Shown: positions 8,255-17,486, numbered from the stretch's first letter. The stretch: 64,000 nucleotides of DNA from JAUCQB01 sp964586235 (GCA_964586235.1 CAZPIO010000019.1:14691-78690), one strand, 5' to 3'. The notes: generated by a model not told the origin, from the letters alone. Program-made: numbers and translations.

Positions 8255-10213
8255 ATGGGAAAACCGTACGCGACAGAGCTGGACCGTCTCCCCGAGACTT
8301 ATGCATGGGCGATGGGCGCGCCGATCGATCGCTTGGCCGCCGCCGTATCGACCTCAGCCTCGTTACCTCTCCTTGCGATAGGGTCGGGAGGGTCGCTCAC
8401 CGCTGCCCATATTGCGTGCGGCTTGCATCAGACGCACGCTGGCGTGGTGGCACGACCTCTCACGCCCTTGGAATTCGTCTCCTCCTCGCTATACCTGGGC
8501 CGCCACAATGTGATGCTCCTGAGCGCCGGGGGGAATAACGCGGACATCGTTTCTGCCTTGCAGAACGCAGCGATCCGGGAGCCCCGACGCTGCTTGGCGT
8601 TCTGCCTTCGTCGGAGAAGCCGCCTCTCTCGCCTTGCCGAGGCGTACCGTCTCGTGGACCTCATAGAGGATCTGAATCCTCCCACCGTGAAGGACGGCTT
8701 CCTGGCGACCAACTCTCTTCTTGCGTTCTCGGTACTGCTTGTGCGGGCCTATGCCCACGCGTTTTCGGTGCCTGACAGCTTGCCGCCACGGCTCGAAGAT
8801 CTGGTCGTGACAGATCGCTCGTTCGCCGATTATTGCAGCGAACTCCGGGCTGCATGTAAGCCGCTGTGGAAGCGAGAAACACTCGTCGTCCTTTACGGAT
8901 CACAAGTCCACGCGGCAGCAGTCGACCTTGAGTCTAAGTCTTCGGAGGCCGCCCTTGGAAACACGCAAATCGCCGACTTTCGGAATTTCGCTCATGGCAG
9001 ACATCACTGGCTTGCGAAACGGGGATCTACCTCAGGCGTGTTCGCCTTATACGGCCAGGACGATCGAGATCTAGCCGAACGGACCCTGCGACTGATCCCA
9101 CCCACCATGCCGATCGTGCGCGTCTGTCTACCCGGTACGGGATCGGTTGCGGCGATTGGCGCGCTCGTGGCTGGTCTTCACGTAATAGGCGCAGCTGGCG
9201 AGCAACGCGGGATTGATCCCGGACGTCCCGGTGTCCCTATGTTCGGCCGGCGCATCTACGGTCTACGCGGCCTACGCGGCCTGTCGAAACGGATTCTCGT
9301 CCCAGACAGCGTTGCGATCTCGCGTAAGCTGCGCTGCGACATTAGTGTCCTTGCGACGCGTCGGGATATGTCGTTCTGGGGAGACTCCTTCCGCAAATTC
9401 ACGAATACGCTGCAGGCCGCCTCGTTTGCGGCAGTTATCTTTGACTACGATGGGACGCTCTGTGACGAACGCGACCGATTTTCCGGGTTGCGGCCCGAGA
9501 CCGTCCAGCAGTTGGCGCGGTTCTTGCGAGCAGGGATCCTCGTCGGCATGGCTACAGGCCGGGGACGATCGGTCAGGGATGATGTGCGGGAGGCTCTTCC
9601 GCGTAAGTTGTGGGCCAGTGTGTACCTGGGCTACTACAACGGCTCCGATATCGGGGTACTGTCCGACGATACGCGGCCAGACGCTGCCGCCGCGCCATGC
9701 GATTCCATAAAGGAAGTGGCGGCGAGAATAGCACAAGACCCAATCATCTCGCGGGTCGCCACCTGTGAGCCGCGGCACGCGCAGGTGTCCGTACAACCCG
9801 GGGCCACCGCATCGGCCGACTTCGTCTGGCGGCGGGTTCAGCAGCTAGCCCACTCGCGCCATACCAAGGTACTTCGATCTAGCCACTCAATAGATCTCCT
9901 TGCTCACAGCGTGTCCAAGCTCTCACTGCTCGCCCATCTTAAGGACATTGTCCCGAAGGCGAAGCAGGTGCTAGTAATCGGAGACAAGGGACAATGGCCT
10001 GGCAATGACCATGAGCTTCTCAGCACGCCCTTCTCTCTGAGCGTTGATGAGGTGTCGGGAGATCCTGACGCCTGCTGGAATCTGGCTCCTCCTGGTTATC
10101 GTGGCGTTCAGGCTGTACTGCATTACCTTCGTGCTTGCCAGGTATCGAAGCGTGCCTTCCGCATCAACGCTCAGAAGCTTATGGCTCAGCGAGTGTCAGG
10201 AGGGCGACGATGA
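8255..10213 (+). CDS. SIS-domain sugar isomerase-like protein fused to a HAD phosphatase
   Basis: 652 residues, first gene of a five-gene operon. Residues 1-310 are a SIS (sugar isomerase) fold: AIGSGGSLTAAH at 41-52 is the phosphosugar-binding loop, and a conserved stretch ESKSSEAALGN...DFRNFAHGRH lies around 226-250. Residues 395-640 are a Cof/sugar-phosphatase-like HAD domain with the nucleophile motif DYDGTLCDE (D397/D399), an AxGRGR-type motif near 438 and a late GDKGQWPGNDHE acidic motif. I know SIS and HAD domains separately in sugar-phosphate metabolism, but this fusion inside a defence island is unusual. I infer processing of a phosphosugar or nucleotide-sugar made or used by the downstream transferase and kinase. 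The stop overlaps the next start (ATGA). Confidence 0.8.
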   Translation: MGKPYATELDRLPETYAWAMGAPIDRLAAAVSTSASLPLLAIGSGGSLTAAHIACGLHQTHAGVVARPLTPLEFVSSSLYLGRHNVMLLSAGGNNADIVSALQNAAIREPRRCLAFCLRRRSRLSRLAEAYRLVDLIEDLNPPTVKDGFLATNSLLAFSVLLVRAYAHAFSVPDSLPPRLEDLVVTDRSFADYCSELRAACKPLWKRETLVVLYGSQVHAAAVDLESKSSEAALGNTQIADFRNFAHGRHHWLAKRGSTSGVFALYGQDDRDLAERTLRLIPPTMPIVRVCLPGTGSVAAIGALVAGLHVIGAAGEQRGIDPGRPGVPMFGRRIYGLRGLRGLSKRILVPDSVAISRKLRCDISVLATRRDMSFWGDSFRKFTNTLQAASFAAVIFDYDGTLCDERDRFSGLRPETVQQLARFLRAGILVGMATGRGRSVRDDVREALPRKLWASVYLGYYNGSDIGVLSDDTRPDAAAAPCDSIKEVAARIAQDPIISRVATCEPRHAQVSVQPGATASADFVWRRVQQLAHSRHTKVLRSSHSIDLLAHSVSKLSLLAHLKDIVPKAKQVLVIGDKGQWPGNDHELLSTPFSLSVDEVSGDPDACWNLAPPGYRGVQAVLHYLRACQVSKRAFRINAQKLMAQRVSGGRR

Positions 10214-11475
10214 AAAGAGAGCTCGCACTCCAACTCCTCCAGACCATTCTGCCGGGACTGACTGATGAAGGTGCCGCGGCGACCCTGTTTCGCGAGCTCC
10301 AGTTCCTTGCGGATTACAAGTACAACAAGTACGAGATGTACCACCCCGGCCGTCTCTTCCTTGAGAGCCTCTACCTGTGGCTCCAGCAATTTGAGGAGCA
10401 CGAGAGGGAGGCTGCGCTCGACTTCGTAAGGAAAGACCTCATCTTCGTCTCTCGCCAGGAATTCCAGCAGCTCGCCGACGTGCTCTATCACGACACGATC
10501 AAGCGACACCAGCTCAGTGTCGCAGCGGTTCTCGGAGGACATCCTCGGCATAAGGTGCGAACAATTCGCGAGTCCCAGGAGTTCAAGTTGGTTGCGCGCG
10601 CCTCCCTGTACGTCGGCATGAGTGATGGTGCGAGGATCGATTACATCCGCCGACACAACCTAGACATCAGCAACGAGCAGGTGTTGCCCTACTATGAGAC
10701 GTCGACGCCCAAGGCTAAGGACCTCTTGAAGGAGCTTCGTGCGGCGTTGCACGACGATCAGGCAATGTTTCGTTGCCTGTTCCTCATGGATGACTTCTGC
10801 GGCTCGGGGCGTACTATTCTGCGCGAAGTGATAACCAGTCCGTTGGACAACGCAGGTGAGCGGCCAGTCATCCCGCCCCTCTGGGCGTCACGGCTGCGCT
10901 TTAACGAGGATGAGGAGGAGCTTGAACTGGTCTATACGGGCGAGGTCTCGACAGCCGATGAGGAAGTCCTGCGCGGCATGGGCTCAGGCAAAGTCTATAC
11001 TTCCTCATTGAATAACCTTCTGGAGAAGGCTCGTAGGCGTGACACTGTGCTCAAGGGTGCTCTCACAAAGGTTGCAGCCGGGGCGCTTGTAAAGGTACTT
11101 GACGAGCATGCCGAGATCATCTTCTGTCCACTGCTCGCCACGGAGCACGCCCTACGGCGACTGAAGCCGCTCTTGTCCAGACTCCCGGGGCCGTTCTGTC
11201 GGACGCAGATCCTGCCTGGCGCTATCATCGATTCAAGTGTGGAAGTGGTGTCCGGTGCCCGTCCTATCGGAGCGCTTTGCGAGAAGTACTACACCGAGGA
11301 CCTGGGCGACCGGCACACAGGGTGCGTGAAGTTCGGGTTTGATGGATGTGGGTTGCCCATGGTCCTACATCATAACACACCCAACAACTCGATCTACTTG
11401 CTCTGGACGCGCAAGAGAGCGGGTCTGAGTCCACTCTTCGTGCGTCATGAGCGACACGGACGGGAGGGAGCGTAG
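10210..11475 (+). CDS. Phosphoribosyltransferase-like protein of a putative conflict system
   Basis: 421 residues from the ATG at 10210, which overlaps the previous stop and has GGAGG upstream. The core shows a type I PRTase signature, FLMDDFCGSGRT (residues 191-202), equivalent to the PRPP-binding loop VDDvxxTGxT. The N-terminal 150 residues are mostly helical. It resembles a PRTase family I recall from computational surveys of bacterial conflict systems (PRTase-CE type), usually adjacent to an ORC/Cdc6-like ATPase, which is exactly the next gene. The reaction is unknown: it could ribosylate a base, nucleotide or macromolecule using PRPP, or degrade PRPP or nucleotides. The two acidic residues (D194, D195) needed for PRPP binding are present. 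Confidence 0.7.
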   Translation: MKRELALQLLQTILPGLTDEGAAATLFRELQFLADYKYNKYEMYHPGRLFLESLYLWLQQFEEHEREAALDFVRKDLIFVSRQEFQQLADVLYHDTIKRHQLSVAAVLGGHPRHKVRTIRESQEFKLVARASLYVGMSDGARIDYIRRHNLDISNEQVLPYYETSTPKAKDLLKELRAALHDDQAMFRCLFLMDDFCGSGRTILREVITSPLDNAGERPVIPPLWASRLRFNEDEEELELVYTGEVSTADEEVLRGMGSGKVYTSSLNNLLEKARRRDTVLKGALTKVAAGALVKVLDEHAEIIFCPLLATEHALRRLKPLLSRLPGPFCRTQILPGAIIDSSVEVVSGARPIGALCEKYYTEDLGDRHTGCVKFGFDGCGLPMVLHHNTPNNSIYLLWTRKRAGLSPLFVRHERHGREGA

Positions 11476-11477
11476 CG

Positions 11478-13433
11478 ATGCCTCGGGTACGTAATGCGTT
11501 CAAAATTCGGGCTGCCGACGCACCAATAATCGAGACGTCGCAGTTTCTGCAACTGTATTGCCCGCTGCTGCTTAATCAACTCCAGCAAGACGATCTCTTC
11601 GTGCCTAAACTGATCGTCGTTCGGGGAAGTCCTGGCTCGGGGAAGTCCAGTCTCCTTCGACTCTTCGAGACGGACACGCTCCTGACAGTACACGCACGCA
11701 GGTCTCAACACAGTGATCAAGGCTTGGTGGAGCGTCTCACGGAGTTGGGCATATTGTCCGAACGCGGGCCGCGCGTAGTCGGCATCTACATCCAGTGTGA
11801 CAGCAGTCTGCGAGACATTGCCAACCTTGCGCCTGAGGAGAGCACGCCGCGCCTATTCAATACGTTACTGGACACCCGGATCGTTGTGTCGTTCGTACGC
11901 GGTATTCGACGTTTGGTGGCTGCTGGGTGCCTTGACCTGCCCGGTGCGTGCGTACTCAACCCGCTCCCGCCCGGAGATGCTCCTCCGTCGGTATTCTCTG
12001 AAGCCCGAACAGTGTATCAAATGGAGGAAGTGTGCACGAAGATCGAGCGGGACTTCGGTATTCTGCTGAACCGCTTTCCCGGTGATCCCTTGCCGCCATC
12101 TATACAACCCCATGCGCGCGTGTATGCACTTGCGTACCTGGCGCTGCAGATACAGCGCGTCGCAGCGCTAGCGGAGTTGATACCGGTTGTCATGTTGGAC
12201 GACGTTCAGGAGTTGTACCCGGATCAACGGAAGCACCTGAAAGACGAGTTCATGCGACGTGCGGCTATTCCAAGGTGGCTTGCCGTCAGAACACAGGTCT
12301 TTGGACTTGAGGAGCTGATCTCCGTGGAGGGGGCTGAGCATGGCCGCGAGTATCGCGAGATACCGCTCGACGAGATCTTCCAGGATAAGCCCACCGTATT
12401 CGCAAAGTTTTCTGCGAACGTGGTTCAGCGGCGCCTGCAGGCCACGGACTCCTTGCAGCAGGTGACCGTCAGCGACTTCAAGGAGCTTCTTCGGCCTCCG
12501 GATGAACTTGTGCCCTCCGAATTGGCTGAGAGGGCGCTCGAGAGCATGATGAAACGAGCATCTGATCTTCACCTCGGGCGTCCGATTCTAAACACGCTTC
12601 AGGGGCATCTGGAACGTGCATCGAAGTCCTCCCTCCTGTTTTCCGAATTGCAGGACCTCGAGAAGAGCCTCATCGTCCTAGAGCGGCAGGCAAATAGGGG
12701 TCAGGTTTCCCTTTTCCCAGAGATGGACCTACCGGAGGTCACCGACGGAAAGACTGAGGAGGCAGCGCAGCTTTTCGTGACAAAGCGTCTTCGCTGGCCC
12801 TACTACTTCGGCTTCGACGCGTTAACGAGCGTCGCCAGCGGCAACGTGGAGCAATTGCTGTCGACGGCCGCGGTCATTATGGACCGACTGATCTACCGCG
12901 CAGAGCTGGATAGGGACAAGGCGATGACGGCCAAGCAGCAGGAGGACCTCTTCCGGAGATGCGGAGACGACTACTACGGGGCAGTCGAAGAGAAGCATCG
13001 TCGAGGCTCTGCCATCAGGCAGTTCATAGATAACCTCGGTGCGTTCTTCCAAGAGGTGACGTATCGACCCAATGCACCCATCGCTCCCGGAGTGAACGGT
13101 TTCGGCCTCACCCGGACTGAACTACTACAGGCAGTCTCGCTGGATAATGAGGGGCAGGGTGCCCGTGTGTTTTCTGAGGTCCTCACGAATGCTGTTGCGG
13201 GTAACGTTTTGTCAGTGCGGTGTACGAAACAAGGACAGGCCGGAAGCGAGAAGATCGTGTTCTACCTGAACCGGCTTCTGTGCGTGAAGTTCCGCTTGCC
13301 GCTGAACTACGGCGGCTGGCAACACCTTCCGGTGGACATCCTCATCAGGATGATGCAGCAGTCCGTGCCGCTGCGTGAGATGACTCGGAGGGGAAACTCC
13401 TCCGGCGCGCTGCTTTGGGCGGCAGAGGAGTGA
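11478..13433 (+). CDS. ORC/Cdc6-like P-loop ATPase
   Basis: 651 residues, two bases after the PRTase-like gene. The Walker A motif is RGSPGSGKSSLL (residues 49-60) and Walker B is VVMLDDVQE (about 237-245), followed by a sensor-like region (FMRRAAIPRWLAVRTQVFGLEE). The arrangement resembles ORC/Cdc6-type AAA ATPases found in bacterial defence operons. The C-terminal 250 residues look helical with a winged-helix-like end (FRLPLNYGGWQHLPVD). I infer that it acts as sensor or switch for the PRTase-like enzyme, as STAND and AAA ATPases do elsewhere. It is not a chromosomal replication initiator: the context is entirely an accessory operon. Confidence 0.7.
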   Translation: MPRVRNAFKIRAADAPIIETSQFLQLYCPLLLNQLQQDDLFVPKLIVVRGSPGSGKSSLLRLFETDTLLTVHARRSQHSDQGLVERLTELGILSERGPRVVGIYIQCDSSLRDIANLAPEESTPRLFNTLLDTRIVVSFVRGIRRLVAAGCLDLPGACVLNPLPPGDAPPSVFSEARTVYQMEEVCTKIERDFGILLNRFPGDPLPPSIQPHARVYALAYLALQIQRVAALAELIPVVMLDDVQELYPDQRKHLKDEFMRRAAIPRWLAVRTQVFGLEELISVEGAEHGREYREIPLDEIFQDKPTVFAKFSANVVQRRLQATDSLQQVTVSDFKELLRPPDELVPSELAERALESMMKRASDLHLGRPILNTLQGHLERASKSSLLFSELQDLEKSLIVLERQANRGQVSLFPEMDLPEVTDGKTEEAAQLFVTKRLRWPYYFGFDALTSVASGNVEQLLSTAAVIMDRLIYRAELDRDKAMTAKQQEDLFRRCGDDYYGAVEEKHRRGSAIRQFIDNLGAFFQEVTYRPNAPIAPGVNGFGLTRTELLQAVSLDNEGQGARVFSEVLTNAVAGNVLSVRCTKQGQAGSEKIVFYLNRLLCVKFRLPLNYGGWQHLPVDILIRMMQQSVPLREMTRRGNSSGALLWAAEE

Positions 13434-13440
13434 CTGGCTG

Positions 13441-14535
13441 ATGGGCAGGTGGAGCGACTACTACCTTGATAACGACTTCGCTGGCTTTTGGCGCCAGCGC
13501 GTGGTGGACCCGGAGATCCGGGTTCTGACCATTCTCGGCGTGGGATTTGATCCAAGATGTCTCCTTGCCCTTAAGTCTCTGAGGGGACTCAGACTCGGCG
13601 ATCGTCTGGGCTATGTCGGACTCAAGCTGATCGCACGCCCCGCACTTGGGGAATCGGGCATCGCTACAGAGAAGCTTGCGAAGGAGAGCATTGATGAACT
13701 ACTGAAGGTTGACGATTGTCGTCGGGAGGCCGTGTACGAAGTCAAGATACATGACGACGAAGGCCACAATGTGGCCGGCAGAAGGACCCTTTCCTCGATG
13801 GAAGGGGCAACGGAGATCCTGCAGAGATACTCCGATGTTCTCGTCGATATCAGCGGTATGCCACGGGGCATGTTCTTTCCCTTGATCGCTTACTTACTCA
13901 GACTGGCGGGCAAGGGCGCGTTTCACAATCTGCATGTCTCCGTCGTCGAGGACCCATCGTTAGATGCAAAGATCTCTGGCCGCGAATACGGACAGGCTGA
14001 CTACCTGCACACATTTCGGCACCAAGGAGAGGACAAGCTCGTGTGGCTCCCACTCGTTGGGGAGAACGAAGCTGCGCGGCTTGAGAGAATCCACAACAAG
14101 ATCAAGGGAAGGTGCGTCGAAATATGCCCCATTCTTCCGTTTCCGGCGCAAACCCTGCGTCGCGTAGACGACATCGCCGTGAAGCATTCTGAGCTCATGT
14201 TCGAAGGATTCCTGGTGTCACCGGACAATCTGCTGCTCTGCGACGAGCGCAATCCGTTCGACGTGTATCGTAAGATCCTCGAGGTCGATGAGTACTACTG
14301 CAACCGACTGGGCGCCGTCCCAGCCATTGGGAAGGTAACAACCGTGGCGTCGCCACTCTCGACCAAAACCCTGTCGTTGGGTGTCCTCCTAGCCGCAGTG
14401 GAGCGCTCGCTGCCCGTCTGCCATGTGGAACCGGGGACATATCAGGTGGAGGTAGATGATCAAGGCCGGCTTGTGGGCGATGCCACACGCGGTCCCACGG
14501 AAATCTGGCTGGCAGGAGAGCCATACACACCATGA
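13441..14535 (+). CDS. Unrecognised protein of the SIS-PRTase-PfkB operon
   Basis: 364 residues with GGAG upstream of the ATG. It opens with a Rossmann-like strand-loop (RVLTILGVGFDPRCLLAL, residues 23-40) and has a striking internal motif, LVDISGMPRGMFFPLIAYLL, near residues 131-150. The fold could be a Rossmann-type sensor (I considered CARF/SAVED-like ligand binding), but no signature proves this. There is no signal peptide or TM segment. It lies between the ATPase and the sugar kinase with 7-bp spacing and a 4-bp overlap, so it is an integral part of the operon. I do not assign a function. Confidence 0.65.
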   Translation: MGRWSDYYLDNDFAGFWRQRVVDPEIRVLTILGVGFDPRCLLALKSLRGLRLGDRLGYVGLKLIARPALGESGIATEKLAKESIDELLKVDDCRREAVYEVKIHDDEGHNVAGRRTLSSMEGATEILQRYSDVLVDISGMPRGMFFPLIAYLLRLAGKGAFHNLHVSVVEDPSLDAKISGREYGQADYLHTFRHQGEDKLVWLPLVGENEAARLERIHNKIKGRCVEICPILPFPAQTLRRVDDIAVKHSELMFEGFLVSPDNLLLCDERNPFDVYRKILEVDEYYCNRLGAVPAIGKVTTVASPLSTKTLSLGVLLAAVERSLPVCHVEPGTYQVEVDDQGRLVGDATRGPTEIWLAGEPYTP

Positions 14536-15659
14536 AACCAAGACGGGAGAAGGCTACGGTACGTCAGGTGCAAACAGATGACGAACAGGGCCTGTTCCTG
14601 AAAGGGAAGGGGCCTGTGGCCATAGGTACAGGGCTCGTCGCCTTGGACATCGTTGTGACGGACCGAGAAGGAGCACGGCCTCGTTGTTGGGCGGGCGGAA
14701 CGTGCGGCAACGTCCTGGCGATCCTGGCGTACCTTGGCTGGCGCAGCTACCCTGCGGCACCACTGGGTGAAGACACGGCGGCCGATCGGATACTGGAGGA
14801 TCTGCGGCACTTCGGCGTCAAGACCCGATTTCTTCAACGCTCGGAGACTCGGCATACGCCTATCGTTGTAGAGCGGATTCGAAAATGCAAATCTGGAATG
14901 CCGCGACATCGGTTTGTGTGGACCTGCCCCAATTGCGGAGCATGGTTGCCTGCATATCAGGCGCTTCGTGCGACGGAGGCGAGGGTGCTCGCCAGCAGAA
15001 TGCCGAATCCATCGGTGTTCTTCTTTGACAGGGTTTCCAGGGGAGCCATTGACCTCGCGCGCGCAAGCGCTGCCCTCGGGGCTCTTGTTGTGTTTGAGCC
15101 ATCGGGGGTTCGCGATGAACGACTCTTCCGGGAAGCCATTGGACTGAGTCACGTGGTGAAGTATTCACATGAGCGTCTCGGCCGTCTTCGGGAGACGTTG
15201 CGATTTGAACGCCCCCTCCTGGAAATCGAGACACTAGGGCAAGAGGGGCTTCGCTATCGGGCTGGGGGCGGGAAGAAGCAATCAACGCGATGGATACAAA
15301 TGGCTGCTTACCCAGTCGCGGAGCTTCGCGACACAGCGGGAGCTGGCGACTGGTGCACGGCGGGAATTCTGCACTCTTTGGGAAGGCACGGGGCACACGG
15401 CTTGCGCGCGGCCAGCGACGAGCAGATCGAGAACGCGCTTCGACTGGGGCAGGCATTAGGCGCAGTCAAATGCAGGCACGAGGGGGCTCGCGGCACGATG
15501 TATGCCCTGACAAGGCGAAAGCTTGAGTCGGCGGTCGCCAAGATAATTCAAGGGGATACGCCGTCCTGTGTTGAAGATGATACCGAGGACCGCCAACTCG
15601 GTGACCTTCTTCAGATGATCTGTCCATTCTGCGACAAGACCCGTGCCGCGGACGCGTGA
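14532..15659 (+). CDS. PfkB-family carbohydrate/nucleoside kinase with zinc-knuckle-like Cys pairs
   Basis: 375 residues. The N-terminal substrate region includes WAGGTCGNVLAILAYLGWR (residues 53-71), where the GGxxxN motif is typical of ribokinase-family enzymes. The C-terminal anion-hole/catalytic motif DTAGAGDWCTAG lies at 267-278, with D273 as the base. The unusual additions are CPNC at 132-135 and CPFC at 364-367, two CxxC pairs that could bind one zinc. The enzyme should phosphorylate a sugar or nucleoside hydroxyl. In this operon it could supply or consume the phosphosugar handled by the SIS-HAD protein and the PRTase-like protein. It is the last gene of the operon, and its ATG overlaps the previous stop. 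Confidence 0.8.
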   Translation: MKPRREKATVRQVQTDDEQGLFLKGKGPVAIGTGLVALDIVVTDREGARPRCWAGGTCGNVLAILAYLGWRSYPAAPLGEDTAADRILEDLRHFGVKTRFLQRSETRHTPIVVERIRKCKSGMPRHRFVWTCPNCGAWLPAYQALRATEARVLASRMPNPSVFFFDRVSRGAIDLARASAALGALVVFEPSGVRDERLFREAIGLSHVVKYSHERLGRLRETLRFERPLLEIETLGQEGLRYRAGGGKKQSTRWIQMAAYPVAELRDTAGAGDWCTAGILHSLGRHGAHGLRAASDEQIENALRLGQALGAVKCRHEGARGTMYALTRRKLESAVAKIIQGDTPSCVEDDTEDRQLGDLLQMICPFCDKTRAADA

Positions 15660-16312
15660 CGCGAGAGGAGCAAGGTGAATTGACCTTACGCCGGACGTGA
15701 AGCAGACCTGGGCCGCTTGAGCAATGTCATAAGCGGCGGTAAAGCAATTCGACCCCACGCTGGTGATGCTCATGGGCGGGACAGCGGTGCAATGCCTGGC
15801 CAACGGTAGATTGGCTCGTCTGGTAGTCCACGCAGCGAGCGCACTGTCGCTGTTCATCTTCGATACGTGGCAAGCAGAATCGGACGAGCGATGTGTAGCC
15901 AAGAGGCGGTTACGAGAAAGCCGGGGCAGTACGCAAAACCTGCCGACAGACGAAACGTCTCTTAATCATGTGAGACTATAGGACACTTGCGAGAAGACCC
16001 ACGTTCTCAGAATCGGATCGTCTCCTTACCAACAACACGTCTCCTCACCAACCCCACGGCGTGGCGGTCACCGCAACCTGACTCAGAACAAGACTGCGAT
16101 GGTGCGACCCTGCCGTGACACGAAAACCTCATGCCTCTGGCCGATCCCGCGAGATAGTCACGTCAGCACTCTCAGGCCAGGCAGGTGGCCGGAAGGGTCT
16201 TGAGCACAGCGGGCCGGTTGTCAGTCACCTCCCTTTCGCTCTCTCCTGCAGGACAGACATCCCCGATCTTTTCCTGGAAAGCTGTTGTTCCCTCTCCATG
16301 TGAGGACCTGCT
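15660..16312. other. Intergenic stretch between defence operon and accessory region
   Basis: About 650 bp with no convincing gene. A 72-codon frame at 15763-15981 has no recognisable ribosome-binding site or domain and I do not accept it. No tRNA, repeat or terminator hairpin stands out. It separates the five-gene defence operon from the DUF932 gene and could be the junction between two acquired segments. Confidence 0.5.
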
Positions 16313-16334
16313 GTCACCGTCGCGCGACGGTGAC
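16313..16334. promoter_or_regulatory. Perfect 22-bp palindrome upstream of the DUF932 gene
   Basis: The arm GTCACCGTCGC (16313-16323) is followed directly by its exact reverse complement (16324-16334). It lies 49 bp upstream of the GTG start of the DUF932 gene. There is no loop or T-run, so a dimeric regulator site is likelier than a terminator, although it could also extrude as an RNA hairpin in the leader. Confidence 0.5.
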
Positions 16335-16383
16335 CGTCCAGGCTTCGCACGCATACCGGCCCCGAAGGCCAAGGAGGAGCACC

Positions 16384-17472
16384 GTGATCGAACAGTTGGC
16401 GCAAGATGTGGCGACTATCCGCTCCAGGAATGTGCGAATAGGGGATCTGACCCCCGAATGGTCGGAGCATGAGACCGATACTGGCGTAATCCGCAAACTG
16501 GAGACAATCAAGTGTCAGGGAGACACGTATCAGGTGACCCCGCGGTTCGTACGGTCTCTCGGTTTGCGGTATCACATCGCCGAGAACATTTTCCGCTATT
16601 TCACGCCGATTGAAGTCCTCAGTCGCATTCAGACCGTAAAAAGCCGCTCGCAGGTTCGCCTGACCACGGACGGTAACCGGGCTCTCGCCCTCTCTGACCC
16701 GGCCCGACCGTTCGTCGGAGGCGCGGAACTGGTCAATATCCTCGCCAGCCGGCAGGCCAGGCTGCTGGATGCCCGCTACCTGAATGGCATCGTACATACC
16801 ACCCACCAAGTGGATGGGCCGGAATGGATGGTCGGCCGCGACGCTTTCGCTTCGACATTCACCCTGGAGACACCGATCGATGGCCTCGGACTGCCTTGTG
16901 TCTACCTGTCGGTACTTCGCGTCGTCTGTTCGAACGGGTTGGTCGCGATGGTCCCGGCATTCCGCACCCAGATCGCCTTGGGCCGCGACCTGGTGGACGG
17001 CGCTTCCGGCCCGCTGACCCGTGCGGTGGATTGCTTTTCGAATGAAGAGGGCTTCGCGGCCGTGCGCCAGCGGCTCGATTCGTCACAGCAGTCGCAAGCC
17101 AGTGTCCGGGACGTGTACGCGTTCAGGCGGGCCCTCGATTCCTGCCTCCCTTCAACTTCAACCCCAGCCACCAAACTCATTCTTGATCGGCTTGTCCGGC
17201 TCACCGGGGACATTTCCGCGACGTATGGCGTGGCCAGCGTTGACGCCATCACCCCGAAGAAACGACGCCTGCTCCCAATGGATTGCACTGTTTACGACCT
17301 GATGACGTTCGCAACCGAGGTTACCACTCATCACCGTTCCCAACTGACGGATACTCGCGCATTGAGTATCTGGGTCGGTCGTACCCTGGCGACCGAATTC
17401 GACCTCGAATGCAGCCTGGAAGGCCGGACCGGCGAGGAGTTGAGTGGTACACCGGCGTTCTTTCTTAATTGA
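16384..17472 (+). CDS. DUF932 (phage/plasmid-like) protein
   Basis: 362 residues from a GTG with a strong AAGGAGG ribosome-binding site seven bases upstream; earlier in-frame starts lack one. The sequence shows the DUF932 pattern: an N-terminal beta-rich part with RFVRSLGLRYHIAENIFRYF, a central LNGIVHTTHQVDGPEWMVGRD, and VLRVVCSNGLVAMVPAF. DUF932 proteins are common on plasmids, ICEs and phages and may be related to recombination or ssDNA annealing functions, but their role is not established. The gene is followed 14 bp later by a helicase gene, probably in one transcript. Confidence 0.75.
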   Translation: MIEQLAQDVATIRSRNVRIGDLTPEWSEHETDTGVIRKLETIKCQGDTYQVTPRFVRSLGLRYHIAENIFRYFTPIEVLSRIQTVKSRSQVRLTTDGNRALALSDPARPFVGGAELVNILASRQARLLDARYLNGIVHTTHQVDGPEWMVGRDAFASTFTLETPIDGLGLPCVYLSVLRVVCSNGLVAMVPAFRTQIALGRDLVDGASGPLTRAVDCFSNEEGFAAVRQRLDSSQQSQASVRDVYAFRRALDSCLPSTSTPATKLILDRLVRLTGDISATYGVASVDAITPKKRRLLPMDCTVYDLMTFATEVTTHHRSQLTDTRALSIWVGRTLATEFDLECSLEGRTGEELSGTPAFFLN

Positions 17473-17486
17473 CCTGAGGACGAAGC

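Noticed and set aside
15763..15981. 72-codon open frame between the PfkB and DUF932 genes
   Set aside because: It has no ribosome-binding site, no domain and odd composition. The stretch is treated as intergenic.
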